Counted from the stretch's first letter, positions 1-8,084 are shown. The stretch is 23,549 bases of DNA from an uncultured Coprococcus sp. (GCA_900548215.1 URJI01000041.1:1-23549); one strand, 5' to 3'. Notes: generated from the letters alone by a model not told the origin. Program-made: numbers and translations.

Positions 1-225
1 ATCATCTTCCGTACCAGGTGCTTTGCCCTCAGCAAGCCTGACCCTCTGTCTGATGACCTCCCTCTCTCTATATATACAACATCTGAAAAATGGCTGAGGT
101 CCGGGAACCATCTTGTATGGCAGATTATCCCTCTCATCATTAAGCTTGCCATCGTAAGCAAGCTTTGCCACCTCATACAGTACCTCATGTTTTACTTTTA
201 ATAATGTAGCGTCATTTGTAATCAT
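1..225 (-). CDS. [FeFe] hydrogenase-like protein, N-terminus (partial, runs off left edge)
   Basis: The first 75 codons of a minus-strand gene are visible; the rest lies left of the window. The ATG at 225-223 follows a GAGG ribosome binding site. The protein begins MITNDATLLKVKHEVLYEVA and contains PGPQPFFRCCIYREREVIRQ, then a basic stretch with VRLAEGKAPG. From memory, this two-cysteine RCC(V/I)Y(K/R)ER(E/A)-IIRxRV pattern resembles the N-terminus of group-B monomeric [FeFe] hydrogenases of clostridia, ahead of their ferredoxin-type and H-cluster domains. Those enzymes are cytosolic and couple ferredoxin oxidation to H2 formation. The H-cluster cysteines would lie outside the window, so the assignment rests on the N-terminus alone. 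An unrelated Fe-S protein is the alternative. Confidence 0.6.
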   Translation of the reverse strand, partial: MITNDATLLKVKHEVLYEVAKLAYDGKLNDERDNLPYKMVPGPQPFFRCCIYREREVIRQRVRLAEGKAPGTEDD

Positions 226-276
226 GTCTCTACCTCAACTCCGTCACTGTTTTGTATTAATTTTCTCTCTAAGCAT

Positions 277-500
277 CTAAATCCAATTATAGTCTCCGCC
301 GGTTATCGCAAGACTGAGCAGTGCATCCATCTTCTCGACTTCCTCAGCACCCTCAACTATCCTCATGAGCTTTGCGGTTTTCTCCTCCGCCTCCATCGCC
401 TCACCGGGCCTTTACGCACCCGCATATTCACTGCATGACCACGCAATGATAAATATTCGTCAGAAGCAGCCACGCCACTTCCATTTATAACATAATTTTC
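277..500 (-). pseudogene. Frameshifted C-terminal gene remnant, family not recognised
   Basis: Two minus-strand frames join into one plausible protein tail. The upstream frame reads VAASDEYLSLRGHAVNMRVR then KGP. At about position 404-408 a run of G appears one base short, and the sequence continues in another frame as PGEAMEAEEKTAKLMRIVEG and on to LLSLAITGGDYNWI and a TAG at 279-277. Both halves are charged, helix-like and free of stops, and the joined reading KGPGEAMEAEEKT looks natural. There is no ribosome binding site or start for the first part, which runs back into the 3' flank of the next gene. This looks like the decayed end of a gene. The second frame alone could encode 39 residues from the ATG at 396. 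Function unknown. Confidence 0.35.
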
Positions 501-535
501 GTTCAATAACAATGTAATGATGTGTATTTACATCT

Positions 536-567
536 AAATAAAAACCGGAAGTTTCCTCCCGGTTTTC
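536..567 (-). terminator. Intrinsic terminator of the secreted-protein gene
   Basis: Read on the minus strand, an AACCGG...CCGGTT stem with a short purine-rich loop is followed by TTTTTATTT. It lies about 30 bases beyond the stop codon at 598. Confidence 0.8.
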
Positions 568-597
568 ATTTAGCTCTATCTTCATTGTCTTTTACAA

Positions 598-1614
598 TCA
601 TTCACCACGTGAATACAATATTGATCTCTTTGTTGAATATACGTATTTATAACGATAAAACATGCCATCGCTATAATTATATTTACTATATTTAAAATAT
701 GTAGATGTCACATCATCAACACCAATCCTATAAGCCTCATTAGTTCTGAACGTAGCAAGCCGTTTTTTCGCATGCGTATTGAGATCATACTTACAGAGTA
801 TCAAATCTTTTCCGCTTGAGTTTGTGCTTCTCGCATAATACAATGCATTCCCATGAAAGAAAAATCTTCCCGAAAATCCATATTTTGTTAAAGTAGTGAT
901 CCTTACAGCTCCCTTAGACGTAATTTTCCAGATTGAAAACGATGAAGGTGTCACATCAGAATGATAATTGTCCTTGGTAACAAAATACTTTCCATGTGTC
1001 AATTCTATGGTACCACTTGTTCCGCTTTTACTTATCATTTTTGCTATTTTTTTAGTAGCTGCATTATATACATATGTCGCATCCGGCCACTCATCACTGA
1101 TTGTCAGGAACACCCTGCATCCATACACATAACTAACATTATATCTGAAATCTCCTGTACATGAATCCACCTTGCCTGGCAGCACCTTCATCCTGTATGT
1201 TTTGTTTGTGTTCGGAGTATACTTGTATAAAACGTGTGCCATGTTCTGATATCCATTTGTATATCCGCTGACATATGTATTATTTGCAAAATATACAGCA
1301 GCTCCATTGAATCCTATCTTATTCGTCCTACAATTAGGGATTTTTCTATATCCACTGTTGGATCTTGTCGAGATATACACATCACACACAGGCCACGTTC
1401 TGTTGTAATATTTGAAATAATAACCTCCGCACCGTACTACCTCGCCCTCACGTGTGGTATCTTCAAATACATTTCGGTATTCAAATCTGCCACCTGAGCT
1501 TGCAGCCACAGCCTTTTCCGGTTTCTGTACCATAATTCCACAAATCATAATACATATGACCGCCATCAGATACCTGACTGCTCTGTAAATTTTTACCTTA
1601 CCCGTCTTTTTCAT
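598..1614 (-). CDS. Secreted protein of unknown function, probable beta-propeller
   Basis: A 338-residue protein starts at the ATG 1614-1612, eight bases after an AAGGAG site. Residues 1-38 form a signal peptide: a basic start (MKKTGKVKIYRAVR), a hydrophobic core and a likely cleavage after AVAA. The mature part is rich in Tyr, Thr, Asn and Ser. It has recurring short units of the type 'Y-x-YN-x-x-T-x-K' (LYKYTPNTNKTYR, TYVYNAATKKIAK, LCKYDLNTHAKKR), as in propeller-type proteins of the DUF5050 kind. No catalytic motif, sortase motif or dockerin is visible, so it is likely released or loosely wall-associated. A terminator follows and no operon partner is evident. The secreted propeller-like fold is inference; its function is unknown. 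Confidence 0.7.
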   Translation of the reverse strand: MKKTGKVKIYRAVRYLMAVICIMICGIMVQKPEKAVAASSGGRFEYRNVFEDTTREGEVVRCGGYYFKYYNRTWPVCDVYISTRSNSGYRKIPNCRTNKIGFNGAAVYFANNTYVSGYTNGYQNMAHVLYKYTPNTNKTYRMKVLPGKVDSCTGDFRYNVSYVYGCRVFLTISDEWPDATYVYNAATKKIAKMISKSGTSGTIELTHGKYFVTKDNYHSDVTPSSFSIWKITSKGAVRITTLTKYGFSGRFFFHGNALYYARSTNSSGKDLILCKYDLNTHAKKRLATFRTNEAYRIGVDDVTSTYFKYSKYNYSDGMFYRYKYVYSTKRSILYSRGE

Positions 1615-1742
1615 AATGTTTCTCCTTCCTTGATTATCAGCTCAATATAAGCCGCTGCTGCATTTCAGGGTTTCATAAAAATCCTAAAATATACATTAAA
1701 CATAGTTTATTGGTATTTTACCACTATAGATAACTGTCTTGT

Positions 1743-2501
1743 TTAATCATGTTCCACTTGTCTTGTTCCCATGTCTATTTTACTGACTATATCAATCACT
1801 CCATATAAGGCAAATATTGCCAGACACACAACCGAGGCATACACTGCCATATAAACTCCATATCCATAAGTCTGATACATTCCCATAAACGGTGAGTTTG
1901 CAGACGGCCACCTGAGGAACATAAAATTGCAGTCTGCAAGTGCATTTACACACCAGTCGACAAATGCCGCCCCGACCAAAAATGCGAACACCATATATGC
2001 CCGGCGGATCTTCGGCACATACTCACCGGATGCCAGCACCATACACGGCATAAGCACCAGAAGGCCGTGCACTATGAAGCTGTGAAGGTTCATGAAATTC
2101 ACCACCGGATATCTGGTCCAGTCTGGAAATATCAGAGCCGCCACAGCCCCCGGCATACACAGCACACACATTACTTCTCCAAGGAAAGCGCATGGCGCAA
2201 AAGCATATAATGCCTCCACCAGGATAGCAAGTCCGCACAGTTGCAGCGGAAGATATTGAACATGCATATGGCCTGTGACTATCAGAACCAGATCTTTATA
2301 CACCTCCATAACCAGCATTGCCGCAGCTATTCCTCGTCTCACCTCCCGCCTCTTGCATAAATCTTTTTTTCTATATATATACACACCCACACATATGAGA
2401 GCAGCCTCAGCTATCAGCCATATCATATGAACCGGACCAAATACTGAAAAAGCATCTTGTTCCGGCAAATCATTCCAATAAGTAAAATAATTATCAAACA
2501 T
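1743..2501 (-). CDS. YwaF/TIGR02206-family integral membrane protein
   Basis: A polytopic membrane protein of about 252 residues with six or seven hydrophobic segments. Segments such as HVQYLPLQLCGLAILVEALY, followed by a conserved MNLHSFIVHGLL segment, match my memory of the YwaF (TIGR02206) family: LPLxLC in one helix and N-x-x-HS-x-x-H in another. The family sits in the cytoplasmic membrane and its biochemical role is not established. Three starts are possible: GTG at 2510, ATG at 2507 and ATG at 2501. The only Shine-Dalgarno-like stretch (AGGTG) directly abuts the first two and is spaced correctly only for 2501, so I chose that. The gene diverges from murC, leaving about 190 bases between their starts. 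Confidence 0.75.
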   Translation of the reverse strand: MFDNYFTYWNDLPEQDAFSVFGPVHMIWLIAEAALICVGVYIYRKKDLCKRREVRRGIAAAMLVMEVYKDLVLIVTGHMHVQYLPLQLCGLAILVEALYAFAPCAFLGEVMCVLCMPGAVAALIFPDWTRYPVVNFMNLHSFIVHGLLVLMPCMVLASGEYVPKIRRAYMVFAFLVGAAFVDWCVNALADCNFMFLRWPSANSPFMGMYQTYGYGVYMAVYASVVCLAIFALYGVIDIVSKIDMGTRQVEHD

Positions 2502-2690
2502 TTCCATCACCTGTTCTGCTCGGATCTAGCATCCATAATTCTATTGTTCTCAACTCAACTTAATCTTATTATGAAATGAAACATTAATCCTTTGTGCTTT
2601 TCGCATGAAATATTTTAATTTAAACCGTATTATGTTATACTACTACGGAACAAAAGATAGATAATGAAATCTTTATATAAGGAAGGCGAT

Positions 2691-4079
2691 ATGCAAATGT
2701 ACAAAATCAACTTTTCAAAGCCAATCAACGTTCACTTCATGGGAATAGGCGGCATAAGTATGAGTGGTCTGGCAGAAATTCTCCTGAAGGCAGGATTCAA
2801 AGTAACAGGATCTGATATGAAGGCATCAGAGATTACAGATCAGCTTGCTGATATGGGAGCTCTCATCAATATAGGTCAGTGTGCCTCCAACATTTCAGAC
2901 AATATAGATCTTGTAGTTTACACAGCAGCAATCCACCCTGACAATGAGGAGTTCAAAGCAGCCGTGGAAAAGGGCATACCGATGCTGACCAGAGCACAGC
3001 TCCTTGGCCAGATCATGGAGAACTACAAGTATTCCATCGCCGTGAGCGGCACCCACGGAAAGACTACAACAACATCCATGCTGTCATACATCCTGATAGA
3101 TGCTGACACCGATCCAACCATCTCAGTTGGAGGTATCCTTGACAGCATCGGCGGCAATATAAGAGTCGGCAAATCAGAATATTTTGTTACAGAGGCATGT
3201 GAATATACGAACAGCTACCATGCTTTCAAGCCATTTATCAGCATTATACTCAACGTAGATGCGGATCATCTTGATTTCTTCAAAGACATCGATGAGATAG
3301 CTGAGTCATTCCACACATTTGCAACCAAGACACCTAAGGAAGGTCTGGTCATTGTAAATGGTGATATGAAATACTACGACACAGTGGTCAGGGATCTGGA
3401 GTGCCGTGTTGTGACATTTGGAAAGGGAGCACAGAACAAATACTCAGCCCACAATATCAGATTTGACGAATTCGGACATCCTACATACACCCTTGTGGTT
3501 GACGGACAGGAAGTAACCGACATCACCCTCAAGGTATTCGGTGAACACAACGTATACAACTCTTTGTCAGCAATAGCTGCAGCACGTGAGCTCGGAATCT
3601 CCATAGACGTGATCAAGCAGGGACTCTCAGAATGTGTCGGTGCAGAGAGACGATTTGAATACAAGGGCACGATTCTCGACAACGTAAGGATCATGGACGA
3701 CTACGCACATCATCCAACAGAGATATCCGCAACACTTAAGGCTGCAAAGAACACTGATTACCATGAGCTATGGTGCGTATTCCAGCCACACACATACACT
3801 AGGACATATGCCCTGTTCGAGGATTTCGCACAGGCACTCAAGGTATGTGACCATGTTATCGTGGCAGATATCTACGCAGCACGTGAGAAAGATACCGGTC
3901 TCGTATCCGCAAGCCAGCTTGCCGACAGAATCGCAGAACTCGGCACAGATGCCTTCTATCTCCCTTCTTTCGACGATATTGAGAACTATCTTTTAAAAAA
4001 TTGCAAAAAAAATGATTTGTTGATAACTATGGGTGCCGGAAACGTCTATTCCATTGGAAACGACCTCATAAAAAAATAG
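2691..4079 (+). CDS. murC: UDP-N-acetylmuramate--L-alanine ligase
   Basis: A 462-residue cytosolic Mur ligase that adds L-alanine to UDP-MurNAc with ATP hydrolysis, the first step of the peptidoglycan stem peptide. Residues 11-30 carry the MurC Rossmann signature (HFMGIGGISMSGLAEI), 120-126 the ATP-binding GTHGKTT, and then FVTEACEYTNSY, ILNVDADHLDFF and ERRFEYKG. The C-terminal domain has DDYAHHPTEI and VFQPHTYTRT. Length matches the family. An upstream in-frame ATG at 2664 has no ribosome binding site. The ATG at 2691 follows AAGGAAGG by four bases, and the ATG at 2697 is a close alternative. It is transcribed alone: a strong terminator follows directly. Confidence 0.96.
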   Translation: MQMYKINFSKPINVHFMGIGGISMSGLAEILLKAGFKVTGSDMKASEITDQLADMGALINIGQCASNISDNIDLVVYTAAIHPDNEEFKAAVEKGIPMLTRAQLLGQIMENYKYSIAVSGTHGKTTTTSMLSYILIDADTDPTISVGGILDSIGGNIRVGKSEYFVTEACEYTNSYHAFKPFISIILNVDADHLDFFKDIDEIAESFHTFATKTPKEGLVIVNGDMKYYDTVVRDLECRVVTFGKGAQNKYSAHNIRFDEFGHPTYTLVVDGQEVTDITLKVFGEHNVYNSLSAIAAARELGISIDVIKQGLSECVGAERRFEYKGTILDNVRIMDDYAHHPTEISATLKAAKNTDYHELWCVFQPHTYTRTYALFEDFAQALKVCDHVIVADIYAAREKDTGLVSASQLADRIAELGTDAFYLPSFDDIENYLLKNCKKNDLLITMGAGNVYSIGNDLIKK

Positions 4080-4097
4080 TTATCCACATTATCCACA
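4080..4097 (+). promoter_or_regulatory. Two abutting perfect DnaA-box 9-mers
   Basis: TTATCCACATTATCCACA is two exact copies of the consensus DnaA box TTATNCACA with no spacer. It begins on the base after the murC stop and lies just before the murC terminator. The match is direct; DnaA binding is inferred. Confidence 0.65.
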
Positions 4098-4137
4098 AAA
4101 CAAGGTGGGAAAGTTGTCCCACCTTGTTTATTTTTTT
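4098..4137 (+). terminator. Strong intrinsic terminator of murC
   Basis: A perfect 13-bp stem, AAACAAGGTGGGA/TCCCACCTTGTTT (4098-4110 and 4117-4129) with a six-base loop, is followed by ATTTTTTT. The A-rich left flank is too short to make it a convincing terminator for the other strand. Confidence 0.93.
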
Positions 4138-4220
4138 GCGTTGACATAATTTTTACATTTCTTTTACAGAAACCCACTAAAATAAAGCTTTTTGATTTTT
4201 GGCAAAATTATGTCGATTAA

Positions 4221-4247
4221 CCATCCACATTATCAACACTATCAACA
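4221..4247 (+). promoter_or_regulatory. Three tandem DnaA-box-like 9-mers
   Basis: CCATCCACA, TTATCAACA and CTATCAACA follow one another with no spacer, ending 36 bases before the -35 hexamer of the dnaD-like gene. Compared with TTATNCACA they have 2, 1 and 2 mismatches. The exact 9-base period, shared with the perfect pair at 4080, is why I list them. Individually they are weak. Confidence 0.45.
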
Positions 4248-4283
4248 TCCACCCTCTTTTTCAGAACCGACTGTATGTTCTAT

Positions 4284-4311
4284 TTGCAATCGAAAAAGTT
4301 CATGCTATAAT
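4284..4311 (+). promoter_or_regulatory. Sigma-A promoter of the dnaD-dnaI-prs operon
   Basis: TTGCAA (4284-4289), a 16-base spacer and a perfect TATAAT (4306-4311) lie 69 bases before the dnaD-like ATG. This is the best housekeeping promoter match in the window. Confidence 0.75.
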
Positions 4312-4317
4312 GAGGCG

Positions 4318-4366
4318 GTCATCAGGTCAGAACCTGATAATAACAGTATTATTTTAGGAATATGAC
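4318..4366 (+). promoter_or_regulatory. Structured 5' leader before the dnaD-like gene
   Basis: Between the promoter and the AAGGAG site (4367-4372) are a 7-bp hairpin ATCAGGT/ACCTGAT (4321-4338, loop CAGA) and a second hairpin ATAATA/TATTAT (4337-4352, loop ACAG). GTC (4318-4320) and GAC (4364-4366) could close both, placing the base of the fold next to the ribosome binding site. Regulation by it is speculative. Confidence 0.35.
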
Positions 4367-4380
4367 AAGGAGTTTTACAC

Positions 4381-5589
4381 ATGAGCTACATAACTATCAC
4401 AACAGAAAAAAACGAGACATATTCCTCCATATCAAACTTTTTCATTGACTATTACATGACTTCCGCAAGCGGAGAGTTTGTTAAAGTATATCTATATCTG
4501 GTCAGACAGCTGTCATCCAGAGAGCCGATATCTGTAGCAGAAATTGCTGATCACTTCAATCTTACTGAGAAAGACATCTGCAGAGCCATAAAGTATTGGA
4601 TAAGCCAGGATGTTATGCGTCTAAATTACAACGACAAGAAGGAGCCAGTTGGGATCACTCTTCTCCCACTCCAGGATAAGAGCCATCAGAAAAGCGATTC
4701 CATGGATGGTCTCTCTCTTCTCAGCATGGATTACATGGTGGAAGATAATTCACCGGCGGCTATCGCTGCATCAGCAACAACACAGGCAGCTTCAGCTCAG
4801 ACAGCACCAGTACAGGCAGACACTCAGAACATATCAGCAGCTACAGATATATCAGCAGTCCCGGCACACGCTTTGCCGCTCAAGGCCGCTGTGACACCGG
4901 AGATATTGAGAAAGAAGCAGGAGGATGGGATCCTCTCTGACCTTATTTTTGAAACGGAGGCTTACTTCGGCAGACCACTGTCCATGCCGGAGACAGAGAG
5001 CCTTATATACATATATGACCAGCTTGATTTTTCACAGGAACTCATTGAATACCTCATCGAATATTGTCTCACCATGGGCAAAGCAAGCTTCCGCTATGCG
5101 GAAACCGTTGCCGCATCATGGTATGAGAAGGGTATCGACACTGTCGAAAAAGCCAAGTCCGACAGCAATGCTTACAATCCTTTTTACAGAAAAGTATTTT
5201 CTGAACTTGGAATCAGAAGGGGCAATCCAACCAGCATAGAGAGTGCATACATAGACGCATGGTCAAACGAGATGAATTTCTCCGAGGATCTGATACTTCT
5301 TGCATGTCAAAAGGCCATATTGTCCAAACCTCAGTCAGCAAATTTTGCTTACGTCAACGGCATCCTTGAAAACTGGCACAAGAATGGTGTAAAATCTCTC
5401 AGGGATGTACAGCAGCTTGATCTTGATTTTATGAAGAAGAAAACTGACAACACCGTCAAAAACCAGACCGCTGCTTCCAAGAACCCTAACGGCTTTGCCA
5501 ATTTCAAGCAGACTGACATGTCTGACCAGCTGGGTCAGCTTGAGCAGATGCTTGCGGACGAGCTGAATCTCAACAAGAAAAGCAGTTAA
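4381..5589 (+). CDS. DnaD-like primosome protein
   Basis: A 402-residue protein with the DnaD/DnaB-type layout of Firmicute replication initiation proteins. Residues 1-100 form a winged-helix N-terminal domain (EPISVAEIADHFNLTEKDIC, then ISQDVMRL). Residues about 125-180 are a low-complexity Ala/Gln/Thr linker. Two DnaB_2-type helical repeats follow, about 185-265 (ETEAYFGRPLSMPETESLIY) and 270-370, the second ending in the typical FAYVNGILENWHKNGVKSL (YxxxIL-x-x-W). DnaD proteins remodel origin DNA and recruit the helicase loader. The DnaI-like gene begins 15 bases after the stop, in keeping with that partnership. The start is clear: AAGGAG eight bases upstream. It is longer than B. subtilis DnaD (about 230 residues) because of the linker and the second repeat. 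Confidence 0.88.
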   Translation: MSYITITTEKNETYSSISNFFIDYYMTSASGEFVKVYLYLVRQLSSREPISVAEIADHFNLTEKDICRAIKYWISQDVMRLNYNDKKEPVGITLLPLQDKSHQKSDSMDGLSLLSMDYMVEDNSPAAIAASATTQAASAQTAPVQADTQNISAATDISAVPAHALPLKAAVTPEILRKKQEDGILSDLIFETEAYFGRPLSMPETESLIYIYDQLDFSQELIEYLIEYCLTMGKASFRYAETVAASWYEKGIDTVEKAKSDSNAYNPFYRKVFSELGIRRGNPTSIESAYIDAWSNEMNFSEDLILLACQKAILSKPQSANFAYVNGILENWHKNGVKSLRDVQQLDLDFMKKKTDNTVKNQTAASKNPNGFANFKQTDMSDQLGQLEQMLADELNLNKKSS

Positions 5590-5604
5590 TACAGGTAACA
5601 TAAC

Positions 5605-6603
5605 ATGAACAATATCAACTATGATGATATATTATCCAGATTGTCCAGAATAAGACAGGACAACCTGAGAACACAGGACAATAGAAAATCAGAGATATAC
5701 GGACGTTTTCCAAGGATTCAGGAGATAGACAACTCTATAGCACACACTTCTATAGAAGCCTCAAGAAAAAGAATCCGCAGACAGCCTGTGGATGAAGATG
5801 CGCTTGCAGCCTGCATAGCCAACCTCAAAGCGGAGAAAAAATCCATTATGGATGGTGCAGGATATCCACCAGATTATCTCGCACCCATATACAACTGTCA
5901 TCTGTGTAAAGACACCGGATATGTCGAAGGCAGACCATGTGCATGTCTCAAACGGATGATCATAAGCCAGCTCTACCAGCAGTCCACCATTGAAAAAGTG
6001 CTCGAGACCGAGAATTTCGACCACTTCAGCCTGGACTACTACAAAGATGAGCCAGTGAACGGCCGGAGCTACACACCTTACCAGAACATGAAGAACATTC
6101 TAGGTGCTGCCAGACAGTTCACAGAAGGGTTCCAGAATGAACGTCCCGGTGTCCTTCTCTACGGAGAGACCGGTACAGGCAAGACATTCTTGACAAATTG
6201 TATCGCTAAGGAACTGCTTGACAAAGGATATACTGTTTTATACTTGTCTGCAATCAATTTATTTGATAATATCTTACAGGATATTATAATAAATGGTAGT
6301 CATGAGTATCACGACCAGATGCTGTATGACTACATATATAATTGTGATTTTCTTATAATTGATGATCTGGGCACTGAATATACCAATTCATTTGTCCTTT
6401 CCCAATTATTTGAGATTATAAATACGAGAACTATCAAAGGACTGTCGACTCTCATATCGACCAATCTTGATCTCCAGGAGTTCAAAAACAGGTATACAGA
6501 GAGGATTATGTCCCGAATTGTTGATAGCTATCTCATATTCAATCTCTACGGAGATAACATCCGCTATGTGAAGCGTATGCGCCACATAACAGGCAACAGA
6601 TAG
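5605..6603 (+). CDS. DnaI/DnaC-type helicase loader ATPase
   Basis: A 332-residue AAA+ ATPase expected to load the replicative helicase with DnaD. The N-terminal region is charged and helical. A zinc-ribbon-like motif follows at about 98-114 (C98-H-L-C101 and C112-A-C114), as in Firmicute DnaI. The ATPase core has Walker A GETGTGKT (187-194), Walker B FLIIDDLGTE (D253, D254), a sensor-like STNLDLQEF and the arginine-bearing RYTERIMSRI near the end. Family members often carry the name 'DNA replication protein DnaC'. A weak AGGT site precedes the ATG, 15 bases after the dnaD-like stop, so translational coupling is likely. A generic IstB-like loader from a mobile element is less likely given the zinc motif and operon. 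Confidence 0.9.
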   Translation: MNNINYDDILSRLSRIRQDNLRTQDNRKSEIYGRFPRIQEIDNSIAHTSIEASRKRIRRQPVDEDALAACIANLKAEKKSIMDGAGYPPDYLAPIYNCHLCKDTGYVEGRPCACLKRMIISQLYQQSTIEKVLETENFDHFSLDYYKDEPVNGRSYTPYQNMKNILGAARQFTEGFQNERPGVLLYGETGTGKTFLTNCIAKELLDKGYTVLYLSAINLFDNILQDIIINGSHEYHDQMLYDYIYNCDFLIIDDLGTEYTNSFVLSQLFEIINTRTIKGLSTLISTNLDLQEFKNRYTERIMSRIVDSYLIFNLYGDNIRYVKRMRHITGNR

Positions 6604-6664
6604 ATCTCACATCTATTTGCGCAGGTATCAATATGAACAAAATCAAATTAGGAGGATTTTTATT

Positions 6665-7864
6665 ATGCCAGACGAGAGCAAATTGGAGACAATACCCGTA
6701 GGAAGCTTAGGAATCATCGCTCACAAGAGCATTGTGCCTCTTGGTAAGAAAGTTGATTCTTACATTGTTAAATGGAGAAAGAACCGCCAGAACGAGAACA
6801 AGTCAAGCATCGTATTCCACGGATACGAGAAAGATTCTTATCTCATCAGCACAGACTGTCCAAGATTTGGATCAGGTGAGGCCAAGGGAATTGTCAACGA
6901 ATCAGTTCGTGGTAAAGATATATATATCATGCTGGATGTAGGGAATTATAGCTGCACATACACTATGGCAGGTCAGACACAGAGAATGTCCCCTGATGAT
7001 CACTATGCTGACCTCAAGAGAATCATCTCAGCCATGACAGACAAGCCAAGAAAGCTCACTGTCATCATGCCTTTCCTCTACGAGAGCCGTCAGCACAAGA
7101 GATCAGGACGCGAGTCTCTCGACTGTGCCGTTATGCTCCAGGAACTTAAGCAGTATGGTGTTGACAACATCGTAACTTTTGATGCCCACGACCCACGTGT
7201 CGTAAACGCTATACCAAAGAGTGGTTTTGAGAATGTGAAACCAACTTACCAGTTCGTGAAGGCCCTTCTCAGATCAACACCTGACCTTGAGATCAACAAC
7301 AACCATATGATGGTCATATCTCCTGACGAGGGTGCTATGCACAGGGCCATCTACTTTGCAAACCTTCTCGGCGTAGATGTAGGTATGTTCTACAAGAGAA
7401 GAGATTACTCAAGAGTAGTAGACGGACGTAATCCTATTGTTGCCCATGAATTCCTCGGTGATTCAGTTGAGGGCAAGGATGTCATCATCATCGATGATAT
7501 GATCGCATCCGGCGAGAGTATGATCGATGTGGCAAAGCAGCTCAAGGCAAGAAAGGCAAAGAGAGTATACGCTCTTGCTACATTTGGTCTCTTCACAAAG
7601 GGTCTTGAAGTATTTGACAAATGCCATGAAGAAGGGCTCATCGAGAAGGTCATCACAACAAACCTTACATACCAGCTTCCTGAACTTTCACAGCGTGACT
7701 GGTATGTATCTGCAGACATGAGCAAGTATATCGCTCTCATAATTGACCATCTCAATCACGATGCGTCTCTCAGCGATCTTCTTGATCCATCAGAGAGAAT
7801 CAATGCAAGAATTGCAGAGTACAAGGAAAAACATACCATCTCAGACAACTATGAGAACTACTAA
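6665..7864 (+). CDS. prs: Divergent ribose-phosphate pyrophosphokinase
   Basis: A 399-residue cytosolic enzyme predicted to make PRPP from ribose 5-phosphate and ATP for purine, pyrimidine, His and Trp synthesis. The start at 6665 follows a perfect AGGAGG; an in-frame ATG at 6617 has no such site. Landmarks are VIMPFLYESRQHKRSGRES (in place of the usual 'PYxxYARQDRK'), FDAHDPRV (usual 'DLHxxQ') and the PRPP-binding loop DVIIIDDMIASGESMIDVAK. An extra N-terminal 75 or so residues and a longer C-terminus separate it from the 315-residue classical Prs. I recognise the phosphoribosyltransferase/PRPP-synthetase fold with confidence; that it is the cell's main Prs is inference. It is last in the dnaD-dnaI operon, 61 bases after dnaI. 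Confidence 0.85.
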   Translation: MPDESKLETIPVGSLGIIAHKSIVPLGKKVDSYIVKWRKNRQNENKSSIVFHGYEKDSYLISTDCPRFGSGEAKGIVNESVRGKDIYIMLDVGNYSCTYTMAGQTQRMSPDDHYADLKRIISAMTDKPRKLTVIMPFLYESRQHKRSGRESLDCAVMLQELKQYGVDNIVTFDAHDPRVVNAIPKSGFENVKPTYQFVKALLRSTPDLEINNNHMMVISPDEGAMHRAIYFANLLGVDVGMFYKRRDYSRVVDGRNPIVAHEFLGDSVEGKDVIIIDDMIASGESMIDVAKQLKARKAKRVYALATFGLFTKGLEVFDKCHEEGLIEKVITTNLTYQLPELSQRDWYVSADMSKYIALIIDHLNHDASLSDLLDPSERINARIAEYKEKHTISDNYENY

Positions 7865-7920
7865 AAGATGAACCACTTGAAGTATCAATAAAAACTTCTA
7901 AAAAAAAATATTAACGTATA

Positions 7921-8028
7921 GTCCGCAGAGGACATGTAACTATGAGAAACTCGCTTCGCGAGTTTCTCAAGTTATCGCGGCAGTCGCCAAGGTCTCGTGC
8001 AAGCACGGACTTTGGCTCGTTGCTCGCG
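7921..8028. repeat. Intergenic palindromic element A (two strong hairpins)
   Basis: Hairpin 1 is an exact 11-bp stem GAGAAACTCGC/GCGAGTTTCTC (7944-7968, loop TTC), extended by TAACT/AGTTA and CCGC/GCGG at its base (7923-7980). Hairpin 2 (7987-8015) pairs CCAAGGTC with GACTTTGG around CGTGC/GCACG; read on the minus strand it is capped by CTTG. It is non-coding and lies between prs and its terminator. It looks like a mobile intergenic repeat or a structured RNA; copy number cannot be judged here. Confidence 0.6.
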
Positions 8029-8033
8029 TAAAT

Positions 8034-8084
8034 AAAAAACCTCCGATATCCGGATGCATAAGCACCGAATACCGGAGGTTTTTT
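8034..8084. terminator. Bidirectional intrinsic terminator between prs and the yhaN-like gene
   Basis: AAAAAACCTCCG and CGGAGGTTTTTT frame a loop of about 27 bases that has its own internal pairing. T-tracts lie on both strands, so it can end prs from the left and the yhaN-like transcript from the right. Confidence 0.9.

Noticed and set aside
2664..2690. Upstream ATG for murC
   Set aside because: No ribosome binding site; the ATG at 2691 follows AAGGAAGG.
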